Assembly: GCA_030533315.1 (NCBI GenBank)
Contig: JAUNJL010000014.1
Coordinates: 1 to 23,911, forward strand
Origin: Eubacteriales bacterium
GTDB taxonomy: Bacteria; Bacillota_A; Clostridia; Lachnospirales; Lachnospiraceae
Length of the DNA stretch: 23,911 nt
Reading direction: 5' to 3'
The translations under genes and the position numbers were made by a program. Shown here piece by piece: positions 7,199-15,400 of the stretch. Below the pieces are notes generated by a model, which worked only from the letters and a program-made list of their open reading frames with translations, ran no database searches and was not told the DNA's origin. Position 1 is the stretch's first letter. Each line of letters begins with the position of its first letter.

Positions 7199-7795
7199 CT
7201 ACAGCTCCACCCGTCCCTCCAGGGCCCGAAGGAGAGTCACCTCGTCAATGTACTCCAGATCCCCTCCCACGGGAACGCCGCTGGCGATCCGGCTGACCTT
7301 GATGCCCGTCGGCTTGATCAGCTTACTCAGATACATGGCCGTCGTCTCCCCCTCCAAACTGGAGTTTGTGGCGATGATCACCTCCTTGATATCCCCGATC
7401 AGGCGCTGCATCAGCTCCTTTAGGCGAATGTCGTCGGGGCCGATCCCCAGCATGGGAGAAATGGCCCCGTGAAGGACGTGGTACACTCCCTCGAATTTTC
7501 CTGTTTTTTCATAGGCTGCCAGATCCCTGGTGTTTTCCACCACCATAATGGTGGAATGATCTCGTTTGGGATTTTCACAGATGGGACAAAGCTCCTTGTC
7601 CGTAAGGGTACAGCAGCTTTTACAGTACCGCGTGTTTTCCCTTGCTCCCGTTATGGCCCCGGTCAGCTGCTCCACCTGCTCCTTCGGCATATTCATAATG
7701 TGAAAAGCCAGCCTCTGAGCAGATTTTGCGCCGATCCCGGGGAGATGGGACAGCTGCTCAATCAGCCGGCTGATATGACTGCTGTAATATTCCAT
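7199..7795 (-). CDS. recR: Recombination protein RecR
   Basis: The 198-residue protein has the full RecR layout. A helix-hairpin-helix lies at [15 protein letters not shown] (18-32), followed by a four-cysteine zinc finger (Cys58, Cys61, Cys70, Cys73). A Toprim domain begins IMVVENTRD, and a C-terminal region carries the [16 protein letters not shown] stretch seen in all RecR proteins. RecR works with RecF and RecO to load RecA at gaps and breaks. The ATG shares one base with the stop codon of ybaB (TGATG), so the genes are translationally coupled. The dnaX-ybaB-recR order is conserved across Firmicutes. No terminator is obvious after the stop. Confidence 0.97.
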   Translation of the reverse strand: MEYYSSHISRLIEQLSHLPGIGAKSAQRLAFHIMNMPKEQVEQLTGAITGARENTRYCKSCCTLTDKELCPICENPKRDHSTIMVVENTRDLAAYEKTGKFEGVYHVLHGAISPMLGIGPDDIRLKELMQRLIGDIKEVIIATNSSLEGETTAMYLSKLIKPTGIKVSRIASGVPVGGDLEYIDEVTLLRALEGRVEL

Positions 7796-8151
7796 CAGAA
7801 TGGAAAGCCTCCTCCAAGGCCCCCCAGTCCTCCTGCCAGCTTCGACATTGCGGCAGAGGACTCCTGCTCCACCTTGCGAAGGGCTTCATTCGTGGCGGCC
7901 ATGATGAGGTCCTCCAGCATCTCGATGTCATCCGGATCCACCACGTCCTCCGTCAGCTTCACCTTCGTCACCTCCCGCTTTCCGCTGATGGTCACCTCCA
8001 CGGCTCCGCCGCCTGCGGCTGCCGTAAACTCCTTCTCCTCCAGCGCCTTCTGGTTTTCCTCCATCTGGCGCTGCATTTTCTGCGCCTGCTTCATCAAATT
8101 ATTCATATTCCCCGGCATTCCCATGCCAGGAAATCCTCCGCGTTTTGCCAT
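7795..8151 (-). CDS. YbaB/EbfC family nucleoid-associated protein
   Basis: The 118-residue protein begins with a Gly/Met-rich N-terminus and a helical [23 protein letters not shown] segment (residues about 19-41). A beta region follows ([21 protein letters not shown]), then [20 protein letters not shown]. This is the YbaB/EbfC fold, a small dimeric DNA-binding protein that associates with the nucleoid. AAGGAGG stands nine bases before the ATG. The gene sits between dnaX (42-base gap) and recR (one-base overlap), its standard place. The C-terminus is Gly-rich ([12 protein letters not shown]), as is usual in the family. Confidence 0.95.
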   Translation of the reverse strand: MAKRGGFPGMGMPGNMNNLMKQAQKMQRQMEENQKALEEKEFTAAAGGGAVEVTISGKREVTKVKLTEDVVDPDDIEMLEDLIMAATNEALRKVEQESSAAMSKLAGGLGGLGGGFPF

Positions 8152-8193
8152 GGCAAAAATCCTCCTTGCTTTTCCTTTGCTTTCATTCTCATT

Positions 8194-9792
8194 TTAATCT
8201 ATGTCGCCAGGCTCTTCCTCGATCACCACATCCATGTGGATATTTTCCCGGAGCGCCTGATCCACCGTCACCTGTGCCAGGTTTCCGTGGGAGTGTTCAT
8301 TGGCCACCAAAAACCGCAGCTCCACGCTTTTGCCCGTCCTCCCGGCGATCAGCTCCTGAAGCTCCTGCTTCGCCTCAGGATCATCCACGTACTTCCGCCC
8401 CATGAAGCTCTGAAACTCCACGTAGAGGACCGGTTCCCCTGTCTCTGTATCGTACTTCGGCACCGCACTCTGGAGCACCTGTTTAAAAAGCCCCTCCGCC
8501 TGACCGACGATGGCCCTCCATCCGGAGGCGATCCGCTGCAGATCCTCCGGGGCCGCCTTTGGCATCTGTCGCCTCTCCTTCTCCTCCGAAGGCGGCTCCT
8601 GAGAGGCAGCCTGCTGTACCACCACCTGCTGCACCGGCCTTTCCTCCATCCTCTGCTCCAAGATGCGGATCCTGTCCAGGACTGAATCCAGGCCTGTCTC
8701 CATGGCTGGGCGGCAGAGCTTGATGAGAGCGATCTCCACCAGCACCCTTTTCTGGGTGGAAAAACGGATCTGGCTGGACAGGTCGGAAAACACCCGGATG
8801 TACCGCATCAGGGTCTCCACCTCCACCATCTCGCTCTCCTCCTTCAAAAGGAGAAGGTTTTCGGAGGACACGTCCACGGCATCCTCCGGACTCTCCGAGG
8901 TTTTTACCAAAAGAAGATTCCGCATGTACCAGGTGAAATCCCCCACGAACTGCCCCAGCTCCCTGCCTCCGATGATCAGCTCCTCCAAAATGCGGATGGC
9001 TCCCGTCACCTCCCCGCGGATGATCCGGCGAAGAAGACGGCTGAACACCTCCGTGTCCACGGCTCCCAGTACCTCCAGCACCTTGTCATAGGTCAGCTTC
9101 TGCCCCAGATAAAAGGCGATGCACTGATCCAGAAGGCTCAGGGCATCCCGCATAGAGCCGTCCCCCGCCTTCGCCACGTAGCGGACGGCCTTTTCTTCCG
9201 CCTGTATCCCTTCTGCCAGAAGAAGCTGAGACAGCCTGTCTGCAATGGTGTCGATGGAGATCCGGCGGAAATCATACCGCTGGCATCTGGACAAAATGGT
9301 AATGGGAATCTTGTGAGCCTCCGTGGTGGCCAGGATGAAGATCACATAGGAGGGCGGCTCCTCCAGGGTCTTCAGCAGGGCGTTAAAGGCCCCCGTGGAA
9401 AGCATGTGCACCTCGTCGATGATGTAAACCTTGTATTTCCCCTCCGTAGGCCGGTAGGCCACCTCCTCCCGGATCTCCCGTATGTTGTCCACACCATTGT
9501 TGGAGGCCGCATCGATCTCGATCACATTCATGGAGGTTCCCGCCTTGATCGCCCTGCACATCTCGCATTCCCCGCAGGGACTTCCTCCCACCGGATGCTC
9601 ACAATTCACCGCCTTCGCCAGGATCTTTGCCACGGAGGTCTTCCCCGTGCCCCTGGTACCGCAGAAAAGATAAGCGTGGCCAATGCGGTTTGCCTTGATC
9701 TGGTTTGTGAGCGTGGTCACAATGTGATCCTGCCCCTTCACCTCATCAAAATTATCCGGCCGAAACTTCCGGTAAAGAGCAGTATAACTCAT
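8194..9792 (-). CDS. dnaX: DNA polymerase III subunit gamma/tau
   Basis: The 532-residue clamp-loader ATPase has Walker A GTRGTGKTS (45-53), a zinc module (Cys64, Cys73, Cys76, Cys79), Walker B/DEVH at 124-129, and sensor-1 ATTEAHK. A helical lid and collar region follow, with a tau-like C-terminal part rich in Gln/Glu (about 385-430). It drives loading of the beta clamp and links polymerases in the replisome. I saw no long A-tract of the kind that gives the E. coli gamma frameshift. The ATG follows TAAGGAGG by four bases; this ribosome site is the end of the tandem repeat at 9793-9964. The repeat and hairpins upstream make its translation control unusual. Confidence 0.97.
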   Translation of the reverse strand: MSYTALYRKFRPDNFDEVKGQDHIVTTLTNQIKANRIGHAYLFCGTRGTGKTSVAKILAKAVNCEHPVGGSPCGECEMCRAIKAGTSMNVIEIDAASNNGVDNIREIREEVAYRPTEGKYKVYIIDEVHMLSTGAFNALLKTLEEPPSYVIFILATTEAHKIPITILSRCQRYDFRRISIDTIADRLSQLLLAEGIQAEEKAVRYVAKAGDGSMRDALSLLDQCIAFYLGQKLTYDKVLEVLGAVDTEVFSRLLRRIIRGEVTGAIRILEELIIGGRELGQFVGDFTWYMRNLLLVKTSESPEDAVDVSSENLLLLKEESEMVEVETLMRYIRVFSDLSSQIRFSTQKRVLVEIALIKLCRPAMETGLDSVLDRIRILEQRMEERPVQQVVVQQAASQEPPSEEKERRQMPKAAPEDLQRIASGWRAIVGQAEGLFKQVLQSAVPKYDTETGEPVLYVEFQSFMGRKYVDDPEAKQELQELIAGRTGKSVELRFLVANEHSHGNLAQVTVDQALRENIHMDVVIEEEPGDID

Positions 9793-9801
9793 GTTTCCTC
9801 C

Positions 9802-9828
9802 TTATTGCCCGCGGTTTCTGGGCATCAT
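9802..9828 (-). CDS. Candidate 8-residue leader minigene 3 (nearest dnaX)
   Basis: ATG ATG … CAA TAA encodes MMPRNRGQ. The TAA begins the TAAGGAGG that serves dnaX, 13 bases before its ATG. A perfect ribosome site lies upstream, separated from the ATG by a short hairpin that would bring the two together. Such a short frame could be coincidental; support comes from its threefold repetition. Confidence 0.3.
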   Translation of the reverse strand: MMPRNRGQ

Positions 9829-9853
9829 GGTACACCTTTGTGGTGTTTCCTCC

Positions 9854-9880
9854 TTATTGCCCGCGGTTTCTGGGCATCAT
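9854..9880 (-). CDS. Candidate 8-residue leader minigene 2
   Basis: Encodes MMPRNRGQ, identical to the copy nearest dnaX. Its stop codon forms part of the next TAAGGAGG. Same hairpin-spaced ribosome site, here with a GAAA loop. Confidence 0.3.
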   Translation of the reverse strand: MMPRNRGQ

Positions 9881-9904
9881 GGTACACCTTTCGGTGTTTC
9901 CTCC

Positions 9905-9931
9905 TTATTGCCCGTGGTTTCTGGGCATCAT
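9905..9931 (-). CDS. Candidate 8-residue leader minigene 1 (farthest from dnaX)
   Basis: Encodes MMPRNHGQ, one residue different from the other two copies. Its ribosome site lies in the partial fourth repeat. A 14-codon frame MGQGNKEETPKGVP starting at 9972 ends in a TGA that overlaps this ATG. Confidence 0.3.
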   Translation of the reverse strand: MMPRNHGQ

Positions 9932-9970
9932 GGTACACCTTTCGGTGTTTCCTCCTTATTGCCCTGCCCC

Positions 9971-10045
9971 ATCCCCCGGAGGGGATGCTTATTCTTTCGT
10001 GTCTGTATCACGCTACAGCCGCCGCGGAAAACATTTCCGCGGCGG
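9971..10045 (-). other. Hairpin-rich pfk-dnaX intergenic region
   Basis: A 12-bp perfect stem (10019-10030 with 10034-10045, three-base loop) follows the phosphofructokinase stop by 16 bases. It looks like a terminator but lacks a T-tract when read leftward. A second hairpin, ATCCCC-CGGA-GGGGAT (9971-9986), and a small CTGTA/TACAG pair follow. Read-through into dnaX is likely, because no convincing separate promoter for dnaX is visible. Confidence 0.6.
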
Positions 10046-10061
10046 TATGTCTGTCAAAGCT

Positions 10062-11144
10062 CTAATCTCCAAAGCTGATCCCAATCTCCTTCGCAGCCAG
10101 CACGGTCTGATCCTTGGGAGACACCATCTTCAGCTTGCCGGCGCACTCCGCAAGGGGAACCCGCTTGATCTTTCCGTTTACGATGCCTACCATGATGCCA
10201 TACTCGCCGTCCATAATCGCCTGGGCCGCACCGGCGCCGATCCTGGTGGAAAGAACCCGGTCGTAGGCGCAGGGCTCGCCGCCCCTCTGGGTATGACCCG
10301 GAACGGTGATACGCACCTCGGCCCCTGTCTCCTTGGTGATCTGGTCTGCGATCTCATAAGAAACAGAAGGATATTTTTTTGCCCTCTCTTCCAGCTTTTC
10401 CTTGTATTTCTTCTTAGGAAGCTCTGCATCCTCCTTGGAAATGGCGCCCTCCGCAACGGCTAAAATGGTAAAACGCTTGCCAGCCTTGGTCCTTTTCCTG
10501 ATGGCCTCTCCCACCTTTTTGATGTCATAGGGGATCTCAGGAATGAGGATGATATCCGCTCCTCCCGCCAGGCCTGCATGAAGAGTCAGACACCCTACCT
10601 TGTGCCCCATGATCTCCACGATGAACACCCGGCCGTGGGATGCAGCCGTGGTGTGGATGCAGTCGATGGCATTGGTCGCAATGTTCACAGCGCTCTGGAA
10701 GCCAAAGGTCATATCCGTACCGTAGATATCATTATCAATGGTCTTAGGCAGATGGATGATGTTCAGCCCCTCCTCCCGGAGAAGGTTCGCCGTCTTCTGG
10801 GTGCCATTCCCTCCCAGGATCACCAGACAGTCCAGGCACAGCTTGTAATAGGTCTGCTTCATGGCCTCCACCTTGTCCAGCCCCTTCTCATCCGGTACCC
10901 GCATCAGCTTAAAGGGCTGCCTGGACGTACCCAGGATGGTACCCCCCTGCGTCAGGATCCCAGAAAAATCCTTGGATGTGAGCATACGATATTTTCCGTA
11001 GATCAAACCCTTGTAGCCGTCATCAAAGCCATAAACCTCCAGCTCGTCCAGATTGTTGCTTAAGCCCTTCACCACACCTCTCATGGTCGCATTCAGCGCC
11101 TGGCAGTCACCGCCACTGGTCAATAAGCCGATTCTTTTGATCAT
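10062..11144 (-). CDS. 6-phosphofructokinase, group III (mixed-substrate type)
   Basis: The 360-residue enzyme phosphorylates fructose-6-phosphate in glycolysis. Visible motifs are LTSGGDCQALNA (8-19), GGNGT (111-115), PKTIDND (133-139) with the catalytic Asp, IMGHKVG, and PGHTQRGG. In the phosphoryl-donor loop it has Gly114 (the position numbered 104 in E. coli, Gly in ATP enzymes) together with Lys134 (position 124, Lys in PPi enzymes). This combination marks group III, where ATP or PPi use cannot be predicted. The usual Asp of GGDG is Asn here. The ATG at 11144 has GGAGG eight bases upstream; the in-frame ATG at 11159 overlaps that site. Its position upstream of dnaX is not the usual one. 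Confidence 0.93.
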   Translation of the reverse strand: MIKRIGLLTSGGDCQALNATMRGVVKGLSNNLDELEVYGFDDGYKGLIYGKYRMLTSKDFSGILTQGGTILGTSRQPFKLMRVPDEKGLDKVEAMKQTYYKLCLDCLVILGGNGTQKTANLLREEGLNIIHLPKTIDNDIYGTDMTFGFQSAVNIATNAIDCIHTTAASHGRVFIVEIMGHKVGCLTLHAGLAGGADIILIPEIPYDIKKVGEAIRKRTKAGKRFTILAVAEGAISKEDAELPKKKYKEKLEERAKKYPSVSYEIADQITKETGAEVRITVPGHTQRGGEPCAYDRVLSTRIGAGAAQAIMDGEYGIMVGIVNGKIKRVPLAECAGKLKMVSPKDQTVLAAKEIGISFGD

Positions 11145-11212
11145 AACACTAGCCTCCATTTCTGTGCTCGTCCTGCGATACTTTCTCGTTTTCGTATCGA
11201 TCCCATAGGCTT

Positions 11213-11241
11213 ATTATATATGATTTCCCATTTTCTCACAA
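11213..11241 (-). promoter_or_regulatory. Promoter of the phosphofructokinase gene
   Basis: On the minus strand TTGTGA (11236-11241) and TATAAT (11213-11218) are separated by 17 bases. A leader of about 60 bases follows, with a small CGATAC/GTATCG hairpin (11176-11181 and 11194-11199). The promoter may also serve dnaX-ybaB-recR by read-through. Confidence 0.65.
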
Positions 11242-11311
11242 CATAAAATTCTCTTTTTGTCAATTTCTATCCGCCAACACATCCGCCATTGATCCGACGG
11301 CATTCAGGCTC

Positions 11312-11340
11312 TTGACAAAAGTGGGGAAACTCTCTATAAT
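11312..11340 (+). promoter_or_regulatory. Promoter of the SRP RNA gene
   Basis: TTGACA (11312-11317) and TATAAT (11335-11340) with a 17-base spacer is a perfect vegetative promoter, as expected for an abundant stable RNA. Transcription should begin near 11346. It is divergent from the phosphofructokinase promoter. Confidence 0.9.
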
Positions 11341-11345
11341 AAACT

Positions 11346-11606
11346 CTGCGCAGCCGGGGAGATAGCGGTGCCCTGTACCTGCAATCCGCTACAGCAGGGG
11401 TGATGCCAATCTGAGGCTTGTATCTTGTGGAGCTGCCCTTTATAAGTGGCGTTGACGTCTGGGTCTTACGCAACAGGAATCTGTGAACCGTGTCAGGGCA
11501 GGAATGCAGCAGCACTAAGCAGAAGCTCTTGTGTGCCGTAAGGGCGCCTGGGCCGAGTTAACTGTAGAGGTAACGTCTGTGAGACCATTCCGAGGTGCGG
11601 CGCGCA
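11346..11606 (+). ncRNA. ffs: Signal recognition particle RNA (large, Alu-containing type)
   Basis: The S-domain hallmark GTCAGGGCAGGAATGCAGCA (from 11492), with the GGAA tetraloop and the Ffh-binding asymmetric and symmetric loops, is clear. The 5' part (about 11367-11405) fits an Alu domain, as in the Bacillus 271-nt scRNA. Long-range pairing of helix 5 is visible, for example CTTACG with CGTAAG, and GTTGAC with GTTAAC. The RNA joins Ffh to target nascent membrane and secreted proteins. The ends are estimates: the 5' end from the promoter, the 3' end from the loss of pairing near GGCGCGC. It points opposite to dnaX and tadA; in Bacillus all three point the same way. Confidence 0.92.
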
Positions 11607-11622
11607 AAAAAAGAATTTGTTC

Positions 11623-11639
11623 CACCGGCATGTCCGGTG
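11623..11639 (+). other. Hairpin between SRP RNA and the flavodoxin gene
   Basis: CACCGG-CATGT-CCGGTG is a perfect 6-bp stem just downstream of the SRP RNA and directly before the ribosome site of the next gene. No T-tract follows, so it is more likely a processing or stability element than a terminator. The flavodoxin-like gene has no promoter of its own that I can see. Confidence 0.4.
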
Positions 11640-11656
11640 ACCGAGGATAGATGACT

Positions 11657-12223
11657 ATGAAAGTATTGCTTCTAAACGGCAGCCCCCGGAAAGAGGGCTG
11701 CACCTACACGGCCCTTACGGAGGTCGCCTCCGCACTTCAGAAGGAGGGGATCGAGACGGAGATCTTCCAGGCCGGCGACCCCAGCCGGGAGAACGTAAAG
11801 GCCTCAGCAGAGATTTTGAAAGGATCCGACGCACTCGTTGTGGGTTCCCCCGTTTATTGGGCGTCCCCCAGCGGTCAGATCATCCAATTCATGGATCAGC
11901 TTTGCTCCATGGCCGGGAAGGATATGCTCTACAAGCCAGCGGCAGCCGTCGCCTCCGCCAGGAGAGCCGGTACCACCGCCACCCTGGACGTCCTCCTGAA
12001 GTATTTTACCTACCACCAGATGCCTGTGGTGGCCTCCAGCTACTGGCCCATGGTTCATGGGAACCGTCCCCAGGAGGTTCTTCAGGATCAGGAGGGACTC
12101 CAGATCATGCGGACTCTCGGCCGCAACATGGCATGGCTTTTGAAGTGCATCCAGGCCGGAGAGAGAGCCGGGATCTCCCAGCCCGAATCCGAGGCGAAGA
12201 TCATGACCAACTTTATCCGGTAG
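11657..12223 (+). CDS. Flavodoxin family NAD(P)H-dependent oxidoreductase
   Basis: The 188-residue product has the NADPH-dependent FMN reductase fold. MKVLLLNGSPRKEGCT (phosphate-binding loop) is at the start, GSPVYWASPSGQI at about 64-76, and RAGTTATL at about 98-105 forms the third flavin-binding loop. Such enzymes use FMN to reduce quinones, flavins or other small acceptors; the substrate is not predictable. GAGG lies ten bases before this ATG and four bases before an in-frame ATG at 11651, so either start is possible. A strong terminator follows. The gene lies directly downstream of the SRP RNA and may be transcribed by read-through from its promoter. Confidence 0.88.
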   Translation: MKVLLLNGSPRKEGCTYTALTEVASALQKEGIETEIFQAGDPSRENVKASAEILKGSDALVVGSPVYWASPSGQIIQFMDQLCSMAGKDMLYKPAAAVASARRAGTTATLDVLLKYFTYHQMPVVASSYWPMVHGNRPQEVLQDQEGLQIMRTLGRNMAWLLKCIQAGERAGISQPESEAKIMTNFIR

Positions 12224-12258
12224 ATCCCTTCGTCCATTCCCAGAAAAACGATTAAGAG

Positions 12259-12300
12259 GCGCCCTGCGGCAGGATCCTTGTCCTGTAGCAGGGCGCTTTT
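12259..12300 (+). terminator. Terminator of the flavodoxin gene
   Basis: GCGCCCTGC (12259-12267) pairs with GCAGGGCGC (12288-12296), with an inner CAGGA/TCCTG stem, followed by TTTT. It lies 36 bases after the stop codon. Confidence 0.85.
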
Positions 12301-12317
12301 GTACTGTCCTCTGCTGT

Positions 12318-12340
12318 GCAGCTCCTCAGCTGCGTTTTTT
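12318..12340 (+). terminator. Second rightward terminator
   Basis: GCAGCT-CCTC-AGCTGC (12318-12333) is followed by GTTTTTT. It backs up the terminator just before it, in front of the convergent surface protein gene. Confidence 0.7.
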
Positions 12341-12351
12341 CGCAGAGAAAA

Positions 12352-12379
12352 GGCGTCCCCCTTCCTTCGGAGGGACGCC
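12352..12379. terminator. Bidirectional terminator at the end of the surface protein gene
   Basis: GGCGTCCC (12352-12359) pairs with GGGACGCC (12372-12379). Read leftward the stem is followed by TTTTCTC, and read rightward by a T-rich run up to about 12398. It therefore serves the giant leftward gene, whose stop is 37 bases away, and can also stop rightward transcripts. Confidence 0.75.
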
Positions 12380-12415
12380 CTCATTTTTGTTATTTTTTAT
12401 CTGCCTGTTTTTCCC

Positions 12416-15400
12416 TTATGCCCGCCTGCGGTATCTGCGGTACAAAAGAAGCAGGATCACAAGCCCCGAGATAACCAGCGCTGCGGCTGCGGGAAGGATC
12501 GGAGATCCATCACCTGTCTGCGGCGAGTTTCCCGTCCTCTCAGGAACAGGAGTCGGTGTCACCGTACTCTTCGTCTCAGGTGTCTCTGTCTCCTCTTTTT
12601 CTTCTGTCTCTTCCTCTGTCTCTATCTCCTCCTCGATCTCCTGATTGGTGATCACCACGCCTGCTTCCAGATTCTCCCCGTCAATGACCGGAGCGTCTCC
12701 CTTCACAGTCACACGATAGGCAAATCCGGGATCACTGGACACCGGGGTACCCTTTTCATCCACCTCTGTCACGTACAGCACTTCCGTGGAATCCTTATCT
12801 GGAAGCATGACGCTGGTGGCAGCTTCTGCCTCCGAGCCTCCGGCAAGATCCAGCTTCAAAATGTTGTTCACAACCACGCTGGACAGCTTGGTGTGATCCG
12901 GATCCTCAAAGACGCCCGCATAGAACACCTCCCTGGATTTCTTCGGCGATCCGTCCTTCCCCAGAAGCTTCTTCGTCACGTGGAGCTGTCCCTCCACATA
13001 GAAGCCGTTGGGCATTTCCGCCATCTGGTTGTCCAGGGCTACCCTGGTATTTCCACCCTCCGTGGTCACCACATAGTTTCCGTTGGTTCCGGTAAACTTC
13101 GCCTGATAAGTCGTGACTCCTTCGATCTCACCGCTGTAGATCACACGGCCGCTGGCATCACATTCCCCTACGTAGTATGCCCTTCCAACCTCCAGGTTGT
13201 CAAAGGTTACCTCCGTGGAGGATGCATTCTCCATCCTGATCTCCTGAATGGGCGCCGCCATCCTCGTGCATTCCTTGTCGTAGTAAAGCGCCACGTAGAA
13301 GGAGAAGCCCTGAGCCATCAGAGGCATTCCATCAAGACTCACCGTTTTTACCACCGTCACGCTGGTATCGGCCGTCTGGATGCGTTTGTCCTCCACAAGG
13401 AGTACTCCGTTTTCACTTGCTGTGCTGGTTTTCTCCAGGTCCACCGTACCGTCTTTCCTCAGCTGGAACACGGTGTCCTCTGCCAGTCCATAGCCCGCCG
13501 GCCCAGATATCTCCCGGAGCGTGTAAGCAGTCTCCGTCTTCAGGCCTTCCACCAGATAGTCCTCCTCGGCGGACGTCCAATCCGCCACCACTGCTCCGCC
13601 AGCCTCCAGGATCTGAAGGTGAGCTCCCGCCAAGGGCTTTCTGTCCGCAATATCCACCTTGCGAATGGATACCTTCGTCTTTTCATCCTTCACCAGAAGC
13701 ACCCCGTTCTCGTCCATCGCCGTGGTCATGGCGTTCACGGTTCCATCGTCCTTCAGTTCAAACCTGGTTTCCGCTGCGACCATATAGCCGTTGGGAGCGC
13801 TGGTCTCCTTCAGGGTATAAACACCCGGCTTCAAGCCTGTGATCTGGTGGATCTCCTTTGTGGAATCCCACTCCTTTATAATCTTCGCAGTGCTGTCAAG
13901 GAGCTGTAGGTGCGCCCCTTCCAGCCGCAGCATTTTGCCTGCCTCCACCTTCGCAATGCTCACCACACGATTCTTGTTGACGAACGTGGCCCGGCTCATA
14001 CCCTCCGGATAAACCACCTTCGCTGACAAGGCTCCCTCTCCATTGTCCGTGACCTCCACCGTAACCGGCTTCTCCGACAGATCATACTGGGTAGCTGCGT
14101 CTCCGCTATTGACCACCTCTTTCAGGATATACTGATAGGTGCCCGCCTCCGTGTAGTCCATCGGTCCAAAGGAAAAGCTGCCGTCCGCGCCATTCTCCGC
14201 AAGGGAAACCGCCGGCATAGGGGCGTTCCCCACGGCCTCCAGCCTGAACTTAAATTCACCCTCCTTCAGCTTACGTCCGGTCAGGGTCTTGACTGCTTCT
14301 ATGGAAGCGGAAACCTTCGCCCTGTTCGCAAATCCATATACATGGTCTTCCGTCGTCTCCTGCTCATAGTTCCCCTGGCCTTTGACCCTGCTGTACACCG
14401 TCGCCTCCATATCGGCGTCCACATGCACCCGGATCTCGTAGACCTTCTCATCATAGGTCAGGCCGGGAATCCGGTCCTTCTCCCAGGGGATCACTTCCCT
14501 GATCTCATAATCATAATCGCCTGCACGCTCATAATCAATCGCTCCGAAGCTTACCTCCCCATCCTGGGTCAGCCGAACGGTTTTTCCATTTTCGTCTGCG
14601 CCATCCGGCATGGGGGCGTTCCCCTTCCCTGTAAGAAGAAACGCAAATCCAGCTTCAGGATATTTCACATTGAAGCTCTTCTCTGCCTTCAGCTCTACAC
14701 CGGCCTCCCCCTGGTTCGCAACATACAGCGTATAGGGAGCGGAACTCAGATCCAATCCCTGAAGACCTGTCACATCCTCCTGTGTTCCATCATCAAAGTA
14801 GAAATAGATCGGCTCACTGTTCTTCACATATCCATCCGGCGCCTTTGTTTCCACCAGATAATACTGCACATAAGCCTCCAGCACTTCCTTATCGTCAGCA
14901 TATTTCAGCTGCACCGGAGCGTCAAATTTGCCCTCCTTGTTTGTCTCCAAATCCTTTCTCAGGCACTTCGTCCCCTTCTCGTTCACCCGGTAAAGGTCAA
15001 ACCTGGCGCCCCCCAGGGCCGCTGCGGTATTGCTCTCATCATACTTGTAAACCTGTACAGAATACTCCGCAGTCTGCGCGGTTCCGTTGGAATCCTGCGT
15101 TTTTTCAATGGCCTGCTCAATGGCATCGCTACACTCTTCCCCTCCAGGGACAGACGCTGTATTGGAAAACTCTACCTCTTCCCCCCAGGCCCCCTTCACA
15201 ACGGCATCGTAGGTAACGTCATATTGTGCATTCTCCACTGCATTGAAAACGATGATGTCAAGTCCGTTTCCCGTGAGGATCAGCCTGATCCTGTCCCGTC
15301 CCAAGGGTACGTCATTCTCCGTGACCTGTATCGTATCCAGGCGCAGGTCCAGATTTTCCCGCACATCCCTGATGATTAACTGGCGGGTTTCCTCATCAAT

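Larger units (their letters stand above)
9793..9964 (-). repeat. Tandem 51-52 bp repeats in the dnaX leader
   Basis: Three near-identical units begin (plus-strand coordinates) at 9793, 9845 and 9896, with an 18-base partial copy at 9947-9964. Read towards dnaX, each unit has TAAGGAGG, then a hairpin ACACC-GAAA-GGTGT (GNRA loop), ATGATG, a second possible hairpin TGCCC/GGGCA, and a TAA that begins the next TAAGGAGG. The unit nearest dnaX has loop ACAAA instead of GAAA but keeps the stem. The farthest full unit has one base change (His for Arg codon). The final TAAGGAGG serves dnaX itself. The array is seen directly; its role is not known. Confidence 0.95.

Noticed and set aside
8194..9792. Programmed frameshift site in dnaX (tau/gamma)
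   Set aside because: No A-tract of six or more followed by G was seen in the sense strand, so there is no support for an E. coli-type slippage site.
9793..9964. Possible CRISPR array
   Set aside because: The 51-52 bp units abut with no unique spacers, there are only three, and no cas gene is nearby. It is a plain tandem repeat.
9313..10463. Rightward frames across the dnaX start and the tandem repeat (for example 9840-10463)
   Set aside because: They are antisense to dnaX and phosphofructokinase, lack ribosome sites, and owe their openness to the repeat and to codon bias of the real genes.
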